The position numbers and the translations under genes were made by a program. From assembly GCA_945912145.1 (NCBI GenBank), contig CAMEBF010000001.1:372001-436000 (forward strand): 64,000 bases of DNA, written 5' to 3'. The stretch comes from an uncultured Clostridia bacterium (GTDB lineage: Bacteria > Bacillota > Clostridia > Oscillospirales > Acutalibacteraceae). Shown here piece by piece: positions 52,161-62,731 of this stretch (position 1 is its first letter; each line of letters begins with the position of its first letter). A model generated the notes under the pieces. The model searched no databases. It was not told where the DNA came from and worked only from the letters and a program-made list of their open reading frames with translations.

Positions 52161-53633
52161 TTATTCGGCGAAAGGATTTTCCGTTTTGTAGAGCATTCCT
52201 TTCGGCTGATTGAAGCCGATGTCCTCAATACCGAGATAACGGAATACGCCGTAAATGGTCTTTCCGAAGTGACCGAACGCGACGGCGCCGTGATGCGGGA
52301 AGTTCTTTTCAATCAGAACGTGACGATAGAATCTGCCCATTTCGGGGATGGCGAAAACGCCGATTCCGCCGAAGGAATTCGTCTTGACCGGCAAGACTTC
52401 GCCTTCCGCTACATAAGCTCTGAGCTTTGCGTCGGCTGTACTTTGCAGACGGTAGAACGTAATCTCACCCGGCGCAATATCGCCCTCAAGCGTGCCGTTC
52501 GTAAACTCCGTCGGAAGCGTTCTGGCCATGATGCGCTGGAATTTCATCTCACCGGACGACAGCTTGCAGATCGGCGTGTTGCCGCAATGGAAGCCCATGA
52601 AGGTGTCTTTCAGGGTATAATTATATTTCGGTTTGATATACGTCTCATACATATCGGCGGGAACGCTGTTATTGATGTCGAGCAGCGTTACGGCGTCCTC
52701 GCTGACGCAAGCACCGATATATTCGCTGAGTGCTCCGTAAATATCAACTTCGCACGAAACGGGGATTCCCTTTGACGCAAGGCGGCTGTTGACGTAGCAG
52801 GGCACGAAACCGAACTGTGTCTGGAACGCGGGCCAGCATTTACCGGCGACCGTGACGAACGCACGGGAACCTCTGTGTGCTTCGACCCAGTCGAGAATCG
52901 TCAGCTCATACTGCGCGAGCTTTTCGAGCACTTCGGGCTTTTTGTTGCCCGTTCCGAGCTCTTTTGCCATATCGGCGGCAACTTCGGGAATGCGCGCATC
53001 TCCGGCGTGATTTTTGAAGGACTCAAACAGATCAAGCTCGGAATTTTCCTCAATTTCAACACCCAACTGATACAGCGGCGCGATCGGTGCGTTACACGCC
53101 AGAAAATCCTGCGGTCGCGGGCCGAATGAAATGATCTTCAGATTGCGCAGGGCGCAGACAGTTCTGGCAATCGGGATAAACTCCGCGATCATATCGGCGC
53201 ATTCCTCCGCCGTGCCGACAGGATATTCGGGGATATAGGCCTTGATATTCCGCAGTTTTAAGTTGTAGCTGGCGTTGAGCATACCGCAATAGGCATCTCC
53301 CCTGCCGTCAATCAGATCGGAGCCTGTCTCCTCTGCTGCCGCAAGGAGCATGACGGGGCCGTCAAAATACTTCGCGAGAAGCGTTTCGGAGGATTCGGGA
53401 CCGAAGTTGCCGAGATAGACGACCAAGGCATTACAGCCGGCATTTTTAACATCGTCAAGTGCGGCGAGCATATCTTTTTCATTCTCGATGCAGATCGGGC
53501 ATTCATAGATGTCGCCGTATTTGGCACGGTAGGCTTCGACTAATTTTTTGCGTCTGCCTTCCGAAAGAGACATCGGGAAGCAGTCGCGGGAAACAGCCAC
53601 AACGGCGGTTTTTACGGTCGGGATATTTTTCAT
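52161..53633 (-). CDS. L-fucose/L-arabinose isomerase family protein
   Basis: 490-aa enzyme of the sugar isomerase family. N-terminal domain VAVSRDCFPMSLSEGRRKKLVEAY, then NALVVYLGNFGPESSETLLA, IISFGPRPQDFLACNAPIAPLYQLGVEIEENSELDLF (metal-binding Glu in the central domain) and a C-terminal part with GFHCGNTPICKLS and FPHHGAVAFGHFGK. Fits an isomerase of L-fucose, D-arabinose or similar aldoses; exact substrate unclear. ATG at 53633 preferred for SD spacing. Last gene of the ilv-DUF815 run. An aldolase gene lies 1.5 kb away but in a different transcript. Confidence 0.78.
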   Translation of the reverse strand: MKNIPTVKTAVVAVSRDCFPMSLSEGRRKKLVEAYRAKYGDIYECPICIENEKDMLAALDDVKNAGCNALVVYLGNFGPESSETLLAKYFDGPVMLLAAAEETGSDLIDGRGDAYCGMLNASYNLKLRNIKAYIPEYPVGTAEECADMIAEFIPIARTVCALRNLKIISFGPRPQDFLACNAPIAPLYQLGVEIEENSELDLFESFKNHAGDARIPEVAADMAKELGTGNKKPEVLEKLAQYELTILDWVEAHRGSRAFVTVAGKCWPAFQTQFGFVPCYVNSRLASKGIPVSCEVDIYGALSEYIGACVSEDAVTLLDINNSVPADMYETYIKPKYNYTLKDTFMGFHCGNTPICKLSSGEMKFQRIMARTLPTEFTNGTLEGDIAPGEITFYRLQSTADAKLRAYVAEGEVLPVKTNSFGGIGVFAIPEMGRFYRHVLIEKNFPHHGAVAFGHFGKTIYGVFRYLGIEDIGFNQPKGMLYKTENPFAE

Positions 53634-53653
53634 GGGGTTCATCCTTTCCTTTT

Positions 53654-54844
53654 TTATTGCGACGAAAGAATTCCGTCGATAAACTGTTTGGCAATTCTGG
53701 CGGAACGTCCGCCTTTTTGCAGAGCAAACCGTTCTGCTTCATGATACAGTTTTTCGTCATCGGCGTCAAGTCCGTATTGTATGGCAATATTTTTGACGAT
53801 ATCCAGATAACATTGCTTGTCGGGTTTGACGAACGTGATGCACAGACCGAATCGCTCCGAAAGGGACAGCAGCTCCTGTACGGTATCGTTGCGGTGGATA
53901 TCATCTCCGTTATCGCGGTCGGCAAACGACTCCTTGACGATGTGACGGCGGTTGCTTGTAGCGTAAATCACGACATTATTTGATTTTGCCGAGACCGAGC
54001 CCTCTAAAATCGCTTTGAGCGCGCTGAAATTATCGTCTGTCTTATTAAAGGACAAATCGTCAATAAACAGAATAAATTTGAGCGGATTGTGGTGGAGCTC
54101 GTCGATCACGGCAGGAATATCAACCAACTGGTCTTTGCGGACTTCAATGATGCGCAACCCATCCTGTTTGAACTCGTTAACGACGGCTTTGACCGTAGAG
54201 GATTTTCCAGTTCCGGCGTCGCCCGAAAGCAGGATGTTCGCCGCCGGCTTACCGCTGAGAAGCGCCTTGGTGTTCTGAATGATCGCCGCGCGTTCCCGCT
54301 CATAGCCGGAAAGATCAGCAAGTGTGACCGGATCGGGATTTTTGACCGGAACGACTTCCCCGTTTTTGATGCAGAACATATGGTATTTCGCATAAATGCC
54401 GTAGCCGAACTTTTCAATATTGCGGCAGCGGTCAAAGTATTCCTGCTCGAAATCGATCTCGGATGTCTTCCATTCGGGAAGAAAGACAGAATAGTCCATC
54501 ATCGCACGGATCTGCTCACTAGTCAGGGACGCCGCCTCACAGAGTGTTTCCAGTTCAAACGCGACGCATTTCTGCATTTCCGGGGAAATATCTTTTCCCA
54601 TCGCGACACGCTTGATGTAGACATTCTCATCATCCGTCACACGGTTCAGGACATATTCGGTCAGGTTTTCCGTATGCCCGAAAAGTTCATAGGTGAATTT
54701 TCCGTAGTTGTTGATCTGAACGTCGATCGGTTTGTCCGCCGAATCCAGCAACGTGACAAGCGACGAGATGACGCCGTCATTCAGGAGATTGCGAAAAACA
54801 GCAAGTGATTTTAATTTAAGAGATAACGCGGTAAGAGTATTCAT
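53654..54844 (-). CDS. DUF815 family AAA ATPase
   Basis: 396-aa ATPase. Helical N-terminus (about residues 1-180), then YERERAAIIQNTKALLSGKPAANILLSGDAGTGKSSTVKAV with Walker A GDAGTGKSS (about residue 215) and FILFIDDLSFNKTDDNF as Walker B. ATSNRRHIVKESFADRDNGDDIHRNDTVQELLSLSERFG is the DUF815 hallmark and FALQKGGRSARIAKQFIDGIL lies near the end. Widespread in Firmicutes; function unknown. It starts immediately after ilvD and may be translated with it. Confidence 0.9.
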   Translation of the reverse strand: MNTLTALSLKLKSLAVFRNLLNDGVISSLVTLLDSADKPIDVQINNYGKFTYELFGHTENLTEYVLNRVTDDENVYIKRVAMGKDISPEMQKCVAFELETLCEAASLTSEQIRAMMDYSVFLPEWKTSEIDFEQEYFDRCRNIEKFGYGIYAKYHMFCIKNGEVVPVKNPDPVTLADLSGYERERAAIIQNTKALLSGKPAANILLSGDAGTGKSSTVKAVVNEFKQDGLRIIEVRKDQLVDIPAVIDELHHNPLKFILFIDDLSFNKTDDNFSALKAILEGSVSAKSNNVVIYATSNRRHIVKESFADRDNGDDIHRNDTVQELLSLSERFGLCITFVKPDKQCYLDIVKNIAIQYGLDADDEKLYHEAERFALQKGGRSARIAKQFIDGILSSQ

Positions 54845-54845
54845 A

Positions 54846-56504
54846 TTACTTGTTGATAATCGCGCCTTTCGAGCCGCTTTCAACCATCGCCGCATACCGT
54901 TTCAGATAGCCGGAAAGCTCTTTCGTCTTCGGCGTGAAATTCTTCATTCTTTCGTCGATTTCTTCCTGCGGGAGCTTTAGCTCGAGCTTATTGGCAGGAA
55001 TATCAATGCTGATGATATCACCGTCACGGACAATGCCGATCAGTCCGCCGGACGCCGCTTCGGGAGAAACATGACCGATCGCCGCGCCGCGTGTCGCACC
55101 GCTGAAACGGCCGTCAGTGATCAGCGCAACGCTACTGCCGAGTCCCATGCCGACAATCGACGATGTGGGATTGAGCATCTCACGCATACCGGGGCCGCCT
55201 TTCGGTCCTTCGTAACGAATGACAACCACATCACCGGGAACAATCTTGCCGCCGTTGATGGCTGCCTGCGCATCCTCTTCACAGTCAAAGACTTTGGCAG
55301 GGCCTTCGTGCTTGAGCATTTCGGGAGCAACAGCCGAACGCTTGACAACGCTGCCATCGGGTGCTAAGTTGCCGCGCAGAACGGCAATACCGCCTGTTTC
55401 GCTGAACGGCGTTTCGATGGGGCGGATCACATCGGGGTTCATATTATAGGCGTGCTCAATATTTTCGCCGACGGTCTTGCCAGTTGCCGTGATGCAGTCG
55501 GTATGGAGCAGTCCCTTTTTATTCAGCTCGTTCATGACGGCATAGATGCCGCCGGCTTCGTCGAGCTCTTCCATATAGTTCCGTCCGGCAGGCGCCAGAT
55601 GGCAGAGATTCGGTGTCTTATCGCTGATGGTGTTGGCGATGTCAAGGTTGATCTCAATACCGCATTCGTGTGCGATGGCAGGCAGATGCAGCATCGTATT
55701 GGTGGAGCAACCTAACGCCATATCAACGGTCAGTGCATTCATAAAGGCATCTTCTGTCATGATGTCACGCGGACGAATATCCTTGCGGATCAGCTCCATG
55801 ATCTTCATACCGGCGTGCTTCGCAAGCTCGATTCTCTGCGAATAGACCGCCGGAATCGTGCCGTTGCCGCGCAGGCCCATGCCGATGGCTTCCGTCAGGC
55901 AGTTCATAGAATTTGCGGTATACATACCTGAGCAGGAACCGCAGGTCGGACAGGTCTTGCACTCGTATTCATGCAGCTTTTCCGCCGTGATCTTGCCTGC
56001 GTTATACTGGCCGACCGCTTCGGAAATGCTCGAAAAACTGACCTTTGCGCCGTCCACATGACCGGCGAGCATCGGGCCGCCGCTGACAAAAATACAGGGG
56101 ATATTCAGTCTGGCCGCCGCCATCAGAAGTCCCGGAACATTCTTATCGCAGTTCGGCACCATAACCAATGCGTCAAAGCCGTGAGCCAAAGCCATCGCCT
56201 CGGTGGAATCGGCAATCAGGTCGCGCGTAACAAGCGAATACTTCATGCCCTTGTGTCCCATGGCAATGCCGTCGCAGACCGCGATCGCAGGGAAAACGAT
56301 GGGCGTACCACCCGCTGAAGCCACGCCGAGCTTCACAGCGTCAACAATTTTATCGATATTCATATGACCGGGAACGATCTCATTATAGGAGCTGACAATA
56401 CCGACAAGCGGTCTTGCAATCTCCTCGTCCGTCAGACCAAGCGCATGATAGAGCGCACGGTGCGGCGCGTTGTTCATTCCCGTTTTCAGAGCGTCACTAC
56501 TCAT
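54846..56504 (-). CDS. ilvD: Dihydroxy-acid dehydratase
   Basis: 552-aa Fe-S dehydratase converting dihydroxyacids to 2-oxo acids in isoleucine and valine synthesis. Cys motifs [14 protein letters not shown] (about residue 115) and [24 protein letters not shown] (about 184), C-terminal [12 protein letters not shown] and [20 protein letters not shown] with the catalytic Ser region. The ATG at 56504 follows GGAGGTAAG; an upstream ATG is less likely. Confidence 0.97.
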   Translation of the reverse strand: MSSDALKTGMNNAPHRALYHALGLTDEEIARPLVGIVSSYNEIVPGHMNIDKIVDAVKLGVASAGGTPIVFPAIAVCDGIAMGHKGMKYSLVTRDLIADSTEAMALAHGFDALVMVPNCDKNVPGLLMAAARLNIPCIFVSGGPMLAGHVDGAKVSFSSISEAVGQYNAGKITAEKLHEYECKTCPTCGSCSGMYTANSMNCLTEAIGMGLRGNGTIPAVYSQRIELAKHAGMKIMELIRKDIRPRDIMTEDAFMNALTVDMALGCSTNTMLHLPAIAHECGIEINLDIANTISDKTPNLCHLAPAGRNYMEELDEAGGIYAVMNELNKKGLLHTDCITATGKTVGENIEHAYNMNPDVIRPIETPFSETGGIAVLRGNLAPDGSVVKRSAVAPEMLKHEGPAKVFDCEEDAQAAINGGKIVPGDVVVIRYEGPKGGPGMREMLNPTSSIVGMGLGSSVALITDGRFSGATRGAAIGHVSPEAASGGLIGIVRDGDIISIDIPANKLELKLPQEEIDERMKNFTPKTKELSGYLKRYAAMVESGSKGAIINK

Positions 56505-56575
56505 TTTCTTACCTCCGTTCAAAAAATGCACCTACCGTGAGAGAATATGACACGGTGGGTGCAGAAAAGCCATTA

Positions 56576-57619
<1,044 letters not shown>

Positions 57620-57630
57620 TTATAAATTTT

Positions 57631-58134
57631 TCATTTTATGTCGCTGAGAATGCTGCCCGTTCCTCTCTGCAGGGCAACAATCCCGGTTCTACAGATTTCG
57701 ATGATGCCGAATTCCTTAACAAGGTCAATAAAGGCATCGATTTTTGAGGACTCGCCCGTGATCTCAATTGTCAGCGCGCTTGTGCCGTAATCGATAATCT
57801 TGGCGCGGAAGATATCCACGACGGACATGATGTCCTGCTTGAACGCTTTATTATTGTTGATTTTGATAAGCACCAGCTCGCGAATGACAGAATCACCTTT
57901 TTCAAGCTCCTTGATGTGAACGACATCGGGCATTTTATTGAGCTGACTGCAAATCTGGGTCTTAATTTTATCGTCTCCCGTAAATGCAACGGTGATTCTC
58001 GAATACTCGGGATCTTCCGTCTCGCCGACGGTGAGCGTATCAATGTTGAAGCCGCGTCTGCGGAACATGCTGGCAACACGGTTCAGGACGCCGAAGTGGT
58101 TTTTGACGAGTACGGCAATAATGTATTTTTCCAT
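57631..58134 (-). CDS. ilvN: Acetolactate synthase small subunit
   Basis: 167-aa regulatory subunit with an N-terminal ACT domain (KYIIAVLVKNHFGVLNRVASMFRRRGFNIDTLTV) that binds valine, and a C-terminal ilvN domain (KAFKQDIMSVVDIFRAKIIDYG). The ATG at 58134 is two bases after the ilvB stop; an upstream in-frame ATG lies inside ilvB. Required for feedback inhibition of IlvB. Confidence 0.96.
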   Translation of the reverse strand: MEKYIIAVLVKNHFGVLNRVASMFRRRGFNIDTLTVGETEDPEYSRITVAFTGDDKIKTQICSQLNKMPDVVHIKELEKGDSVIRELVLIKINNNKAFKQDIMSVVDIFRAKIIDYGTSALTIEITGESSKIDAFIDLVKEFGIIEICRTGIVALQRGTGSILSDIK

Positions 58135-58135
58135 A

Positions 58136-59806
58136 TCAGTCACCGGGCCTTTCCACAATGATGTCGTCCATCGAGCCGCCGGGAGGAAGCATGGGAAGCA
58201 CCATCTCGTCTTTATCGATCAGGCATTCGATCAGAACCGGTTCGTTTCCGGCAAGCGCTGCTTGCAGTTTTTCTGAAAAATCTGCCATCTCGGTGCAGCG
58301 ATAGCCTTTCGCGCCGAACGCTTCGGCTAATTTGACGAAATCGGTTTTACGGTCAAGTACCGTATTGGAATAATGCTGATTGAAGAAGAGCGTCTGCCAC
58401 TGACGAACCATACCGAGCACGCCGTTATTGAGGATGACGATTACAACGGGAATATGATACGAAACCGCCGTCGCGAGCTCGTTCAGGCACATACCGAAGC
58501 TGCCGTCGCCGGTGACAAGAATCGCCTTTTTGCCGGAGCCGATCTGCGCGCCGATGGCAGCACCGAGACCGAACCCCATCGTTCCGAGACCGCCGCTCGA
58601 GACAAATTTGCGCGGTTTTGCGAAATCGCAATACTGAGCCGCCCACATCTGATGCTGACCGACGTCTGTCGCGATGACGGTGTCGGCGTCCTTACAGCGG
58701 TTGATGCACGCAATCACATTCTGCGGATTCATGCTCTCGCGCTTAACTTCATGTCGCTTTTCCTCTTCGCGGTAGCCGGCAACTTCCTTTTGCCAAGCGG
58801 GATGCTGTTTTTTCTCAACCTGAGCGATCAGCTCCCCGAGCGTCAGCTTCACATCGCCGCACAGGCCGCAGGTGACGGGAATATTCTTGTCAATCTCTGC
58901 GTTATCAATATCAATATGGATAATTTTCGCGTTCGGAGCGTATTTTGCTTTGTTGCCGGTGGCTCTGTCGCTGAAACGCGCGCCGACGGCAATAATCAGG
59001 TCGGCATGATGCTGCGCCATGGACGATGCATAATGACCGTGCATACCCTGCATACCAAGGAAGCGCTCATGCGCCGTCGGGATCGCCGATACACCCATAA
59101 AGGAACAGCCGATCACGCTGTCGGTCTTTTCGGCAAGTGCTTTGACTTCTTCACTTGCGTCGCCGGAAATCACGCCGCCGCCGCAGTAGATATACGGTTT
59201 TTCAGCTTCATTGATCAGGCGAACTGCTTCGGCAAGACCGTCGTCATGCGCCGCATATTTTTCATCGGGAACAATCGCGTCCTGCGGCTCATAATCCCAG
59301 AGAGCCGTCTGGATATCCTTGGGAATATCGATCAAAACGGGGCCGGGCCTGTCCGACATAGCAAGACGAAACGCCTCACGCACGGTATCGGCGAGCTTAG
59401 AAACGCGGTTGACGAAGAAGTTATGCTTCGTGATGGGCATCGTGATGCCGGTGATGTCGACCTCCTGGAAGCTGTCACGACCGATCAGGGAACAGGAGAC
59501 GTTGCCGGTAATGGCAACCATAGGGACAGAATCGAGGTACGCGGTGGCGATTCCCGTTACGAGATTCGTCGCGCCGGGGCCCGATGTTGCGATGACCACA
59601 CCGACCTTACCGGTCACTCTGGCATATCCGTCCGCCGCATGCGCGGCGCCCTGTTCATGCGCCGTCAAAATATGTTTGATTTCATTCTGATGCTCATATA
59701 ACGTATCATAAATATTGATGACCTGACCGCCGGGATAGCCGAAAACGACATCAACGTTCTGTTCAATCAGCGTCCGTATCAATATTTCCGATCCGGATAA
59801 TTTCAT
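58136..59806 (-). CDS. ilvB: Acetolactate synthase large subunit
   Basis: 556-aa thiamine diphosphate enzyme. N-terminal VVFGYPGGQVINIYDTL and LTAHEQGAAHAADGYARVTG (catalytic Glu), IATSGPGATNLVTGIATA, FAD-binding central part GARFSDRATGN, and TPP motif VTGDGSFGMCLNELATAVSY plus NNGVLGMVRQWQ. First gene of the ilv operon, RBS AAAAGGGTG. Confidence 0.97.
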   Translation of the reverse strand: MKLSGSEILIRTLIEQNVDVVFGYPGGQVINIYDTLYEHQNEIKHILTAHEQGAAHAADGYARVTGKVGVVIATSGPGATNLVTGIATAYLDSVPMVAITGNVSCSLIGRDSFQEVDITGITMPITKHNFFVNRVSKLADTVREAFRLAMSDRPGPVLIDIPKDIQTALWDYEPQDAIVPDEKYAAHDDGLAEAVRLINEAEKPYIYCGGGVISGDASEEVKALAEKTDSVIGCSFMGVSAIPTAHERFLGMQGMHGHYASSMAQHHADLIIAVGARFSDRATGNKAKYAPNAKIIHIDIDNAEIDKNIPVTCGLCGDVKLTLGELIAQVEKKQHPAWQKEVAGYREEEKRHEVKRESMNPQNVIACINRCKDADTVIATDVGQHQMWAAQYCDFAKPRKFVSSGGLGTMGFGLGAAIGAQIGSGKKAILVTGDGSFGMCLNELATAVSYHIPVVIVILNNGVLGMVRQWQTLFFNQHYSNTVLDRKTDFVKLAEAFGAKGYRCTEMADFSEKLQAALAGNEPVLIECLIDKDEMVLPMLPPGGSMDDIIVERPGD

Positions 59807-59844
59807 GATTTCACCCTTTTGCTTGTGGTTGTGTTATTTGATTT

Positions 59845-59873
59845 ATTATACACCTTAGGCAATCAAATATCAA
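59845..59873 (-). promoter_or_regulatory. Promoter of the ilvB operon
   Basis: Minus-strand TTGATA (59868-59873), 17-base spacer, TATAAT (59845-59850). The leader before ilvB is only about 30 bases, so no T-box or long attenuator fits here. Confidence 0.8.
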
Positions 59874-59893
59874 GTCAAATTGTTTAGGAATGT

Positions 59894-60964
59894 TCACAAT
59901 TTGTCGGCAACGAGTGTGCCCATTTCCGAGCAACTTACCCGTTTCATGCCATCCTGCATGGTGTCTGCCGTGCGGTAGCCCTCATCCAGAACGGCGTTGA
60001 CCGCTTCCTCGATCGCGTCCGCTTCCTCGAGCATATCGAAGGAATAACGAAGCATCATGGCGGCGGAGAGAATCGTGCCGAGGGGGTTTGCGATGTTCTG
60101 TCCCGCGATGTCGGGAGCCGAACCGTGGATTGGCTCATACATACCGAGTGATCCCTCAGAAAGGGACGCCGACGGCATCATGCCGATCGAGCCCGTCAGC
60201 ATACTGGCTTCGTCGGAAAGAATATCGCCGAACATATTTTCCGTGACGATGACGTCAAAACGACCGGGATTGCGGATAAGCTGCATCGCGGTGTTATCAA
60301 CGAGCACGTCCTCATATTCCACATCGGAATATTCTTCGGCCAGTTTGTGCATGATTTTGCGCCACAGACGGGAGGAATCGAGCACGTTCGCCTTATCGAC
60401 GGACGAAACCTTTTTGCGGCGTTTACGCGCCGATTCAAACGCGACTCTGCCGATACGCTCAATTTCATGCGCGGAATATTTCATCTCATCGGCGGCGAAA
60501 GCCTCGCCGTTTTCTTCGCCGGTCGTTCTCTTGCCGAAGTAAATACCGCCGGTCAGTTCACGGACGATCAAAAGATCAATGCCATTGCCGACAATGGACT
60601 GCTTGAGAGGCGACGCGTCGGCAAGCTGCGGGAAAAGCTTCGTCGGACGCAGATTCGCAAAGAGACCGAGCTCATGACGCACGGCCAGGAGCGCTTTTTC
60701 GGGACGGACGGACGGATCGACGTTATCCCATTTCGGGCCGCCGACTGCACCCAAGAGAACGCTGTCGCAATTTTTGCAGGTTGCCATGCCCTCATCGGTG
60801 ATGGGAACGCCGTATTGATCAATCGAGCAGCCGCCGATGTCGACATATTGATAGGAAAATTCATGTCCGTATTTCTCGCCGATCTTATCGAGGACTTTGA
60901 GTGCCTCGTCAACGATTTCCGGACCGATTCCGTCGCCTTTTAATACAGTAATGACTTTATTCAT
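59894..60964 (-). CDS. leuB: 3-isopropylmalate dehydrogenase
   Basis: 356 aa. NAD-dependent oxidative decarboxylase of leucine synthesis. [16 protein letters not shown] at the start, [24 protein letters not shown] (substrate-specificity loop), [28 protein letters not shown] with catalytic Asp, and [18 protein letters not shown]. Starts 9 bases after leuD. Confidence 0.97.
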   Translation of the reverse strand: MNKVITVLKGDGIGPEIVDEALKVLDKIGEKYGHEFSYQYVDIGGCSIDQYGVPITDEGMATCKNCDSVLLGAVGGPKWDNVDPSVRPEKALLAVRHELGLFANLRPTKLFPQLADASPLKQSIVGNGIDLLIVRELTGGIYFGKRTTGEENGEAFAADEMKYSAHEIERIGRVAFESARKRRKKVSSVDKANVLDSSRLWRKIMHKLAEEYSDVEYEDVLVDNTAMQLIRNPGRFDVIVTENMFGDILSDEASMLTGSIGMMPSASLSEGSLGMYEPIHGSAPDIAGQNIANPLGTILSAAMMLRYSFDMLEEADAIEEAVNAVLDEGYRTADTMQDGMKRVSCSEMGTLVADKL

Positions 60965-60973
60965 CGTAACGCC

Positions 60974-61453
60974 TCACTTCAGGGAATTCAAAAGGCCGTT
61001 TGCCGCGATAATATCCTTGATAAATTCAGGGAACGGCTGCGCCTTATATTCTTCATTTTTCGTCAGATTCCGGATAATGCCCGTATCGAAATCCACCGCG
61101 ACCTCGTCACCGTCGGCGATTTTCTCGCTGGCTTCAGGGCATTCGAGAATCGCAAGACCGATGTTAATGGCATTGCGATAGAAAATTCTCGCAAAGGTGG
61201 ACGCGATGACGCAGGAAATGCCGGATTCCTTGATCGCAATGGGCGCGTGCTCACGGGACGAGCCGCAGCCGAAATTCGCGCCGCCGACCATGATATCACC
61301 GTCCTTGACCTTTTTGACAAAGGTCGCGTCAATATCCTCCATGCAATGAGAAGCCAGTTCTTTATGATCCGCCGTGTTCAGATAACGGGCGGGAATGATA
61401 ACGTCCGTATCGACGTTATCGCCGTATTTATGTACCGTACCTTTTACGTTCAT
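60974..61453 (-). CDS. leuD: 3-isopropylmalate dehydratase small subunit
   Basis: 159 aa, swivel domain that pairs with Leu[36 protein letters not shown] (the conserved GSSREH loop) and [14 protein letters not shown]. Overlaps leuC by 4 bases. Confidence 0.97.
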   Translation of the reverse strand: MNVKGTVHKYGDNVDTDVIIPARYLNTADHKELASHCMEDIDATFVKKVKDGDIMVGGANFGCGSSREHAPIAIKESGISCVIASTFARIFYRNAINIGLAILECPEASEKIADGDEVAVDFDTGIIRNLTKNEEYKAQPFPEFIKDIIAANGLLNSLK

Positions 61454-62715
61454 GCCATCGCCTCCGTAGGATCTACGATATGTCCGGCGACAGCCGTTGC
61501 CGCCGCGACTTCGGGACTTGCTAAGTAAATTTTCGAGGATTTTGCGCCCATTCTGCCGACGAAATTGCGGTTCGTCGTTGCGACCGCGATCTCATCGTCC
61601 GCCAGAATGCCCATATAGCCGCCGAGGCATGGGCCGCAGGTCGGTGTGGAGACAGCACAGCCGGCGTCGATGAAAATATCCATATAGCCGCGCTTGATGC
61701 ATTCTTTATATACAGCCTGCGTCGCGGGGATCACGATGCAGCGGATGCCTTTGGCAACCTTCTTGCCCTTTAAGATTTCCGCAGCCTTCTCCATATCGGA
61801 AATTCTGCCGTTTGTGCACGAACCAATGACGACCTGATCGGGTACAATGTCGGTCAGCTCCGATGCGGGCTTGGTATTCTCAGGCAGATGCGGACACGCA
61901 ACCGTTGGGACGATCTCGCTCAGATTGATTTCATACACTTCATCATAAACGGCATCTTCATCGGCTTTATAAACGGTGAAGTCGCGGTTTACTCTGCCTT
62001 TGACGTATTCCAGCGTCTGCTCGTCTACCTCAAAGATACCGTTCTTTGCGCCGGCTTCAATCGCCATATTCGCCATCGTAAAGCGGTCGTCCATTGTGAG
62101 AGTGTGAAGACCTTCGCCGGCAAACTCCATGGAACGGTAAAGAGCACCGTCAACGCCGATCATGCCGATGATATAAAGGATCACATCCTTACCGGATACG
62201 CCTTTGCGGAGCGAGCCTGTAAGATTGAATTTGATTGCAGACGGCACCTTGAACCATGCCTTGCCGGTCGCCATACCGGCCGCCATATCGGTACTGCCGA
62301 TGCCGGTCGAGAACGCGCCGAGCGCGCCGTAAGTGCAGGTGTGGGAATCCGCGCCGATAACCAGATCGCCGGGAGCCGTCAGACCTTTTTCGGGGAGCAG
62401 CGCGTGTTCGATGCCCATTTCGCCTACGTCATAATAATTGGTAATATTATAAGAATTTGCAAAGGTTCGGCATTGCTTGGTCTGCTGCGCCGCTTTGATG
62501 TCCTTATTCGGGACGAAATGATCCATGACCATCGCGATCTTGGTATGATCAAAGACCTGAGAAAATCCGTTTTTGGTAAATTCGTTAATCGCAACAGGCG
62601 ACGTGATGTCATTGCCCAGAACGAGATCGAGCTTCGCCATGATCAGCTGACCGGCTTCGACGGATTCAAGACCCGCGTGCGCCGCCAGAATTTTCTGCGA
62701 CATTGTCATTCCCAT
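61450..62715 (-). CDS. leuC: 3-isopropylmalate dehydratase large subunit
   Basis: 421-aa aconitase-family subunit with a [4Fe-4S] cluster: [11 protein letters not shown] (first Cys) and [16 protein letters not shown] (CxxC). Also [35 protein letters not shown]. The ATG at 62715 ([15 protein letters not shown]) is preferred: AAGGAG is 12 bases upstream and the length matches the family; the upstream ATG at 62751 has no SD. Confidence 0.95.
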   Translation of the reverse strand: MGMTMSQKILAAHAGLESVEAGQLIMAKLDLVLGNDITSPVAINEFTKNGFSQVFDHTKIAMVMDHFVPNKDIKAAQQTKQCRTFANSYNITNYYDVGEMGIEHALLPEKGLTAPGDLVIGADSHTCTYGALGAFSTGIGSTDMAAGMATGKAWFKVPSAIKFNLTGSLRKGVSGKDVILYIIGMIGVDGALYRSMEFAGEGLHTLTMDDRFTMANMAIEAGAKNGIFEVDEQTLEYVKGRVNRDFTVYKADEDAVYDEVYEINLSEIVPTVACPHLPENTKPASELTDIVPDQVVIGSCTNGRISDMEKAAEILKGKKVAKGIRCIVIPATQAVYKECIKRGYMDIFIDAGCAVSTPTCGPCLGGYMGILADDEIAVATTNRNFVGRMGAKSSKIYLASPEVAAATAVAGHIVDPTEAMA

Positions 62716-62731
62716 AAAAGTTTTCAGCTCC

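Noticed and set aside
59807..59893. T-box or leader-peptide attenuator for ilvB
   Set aside because: The leader between the promoter and ilvB is about 30 bases and has no specifier-stem or T-box sequence.
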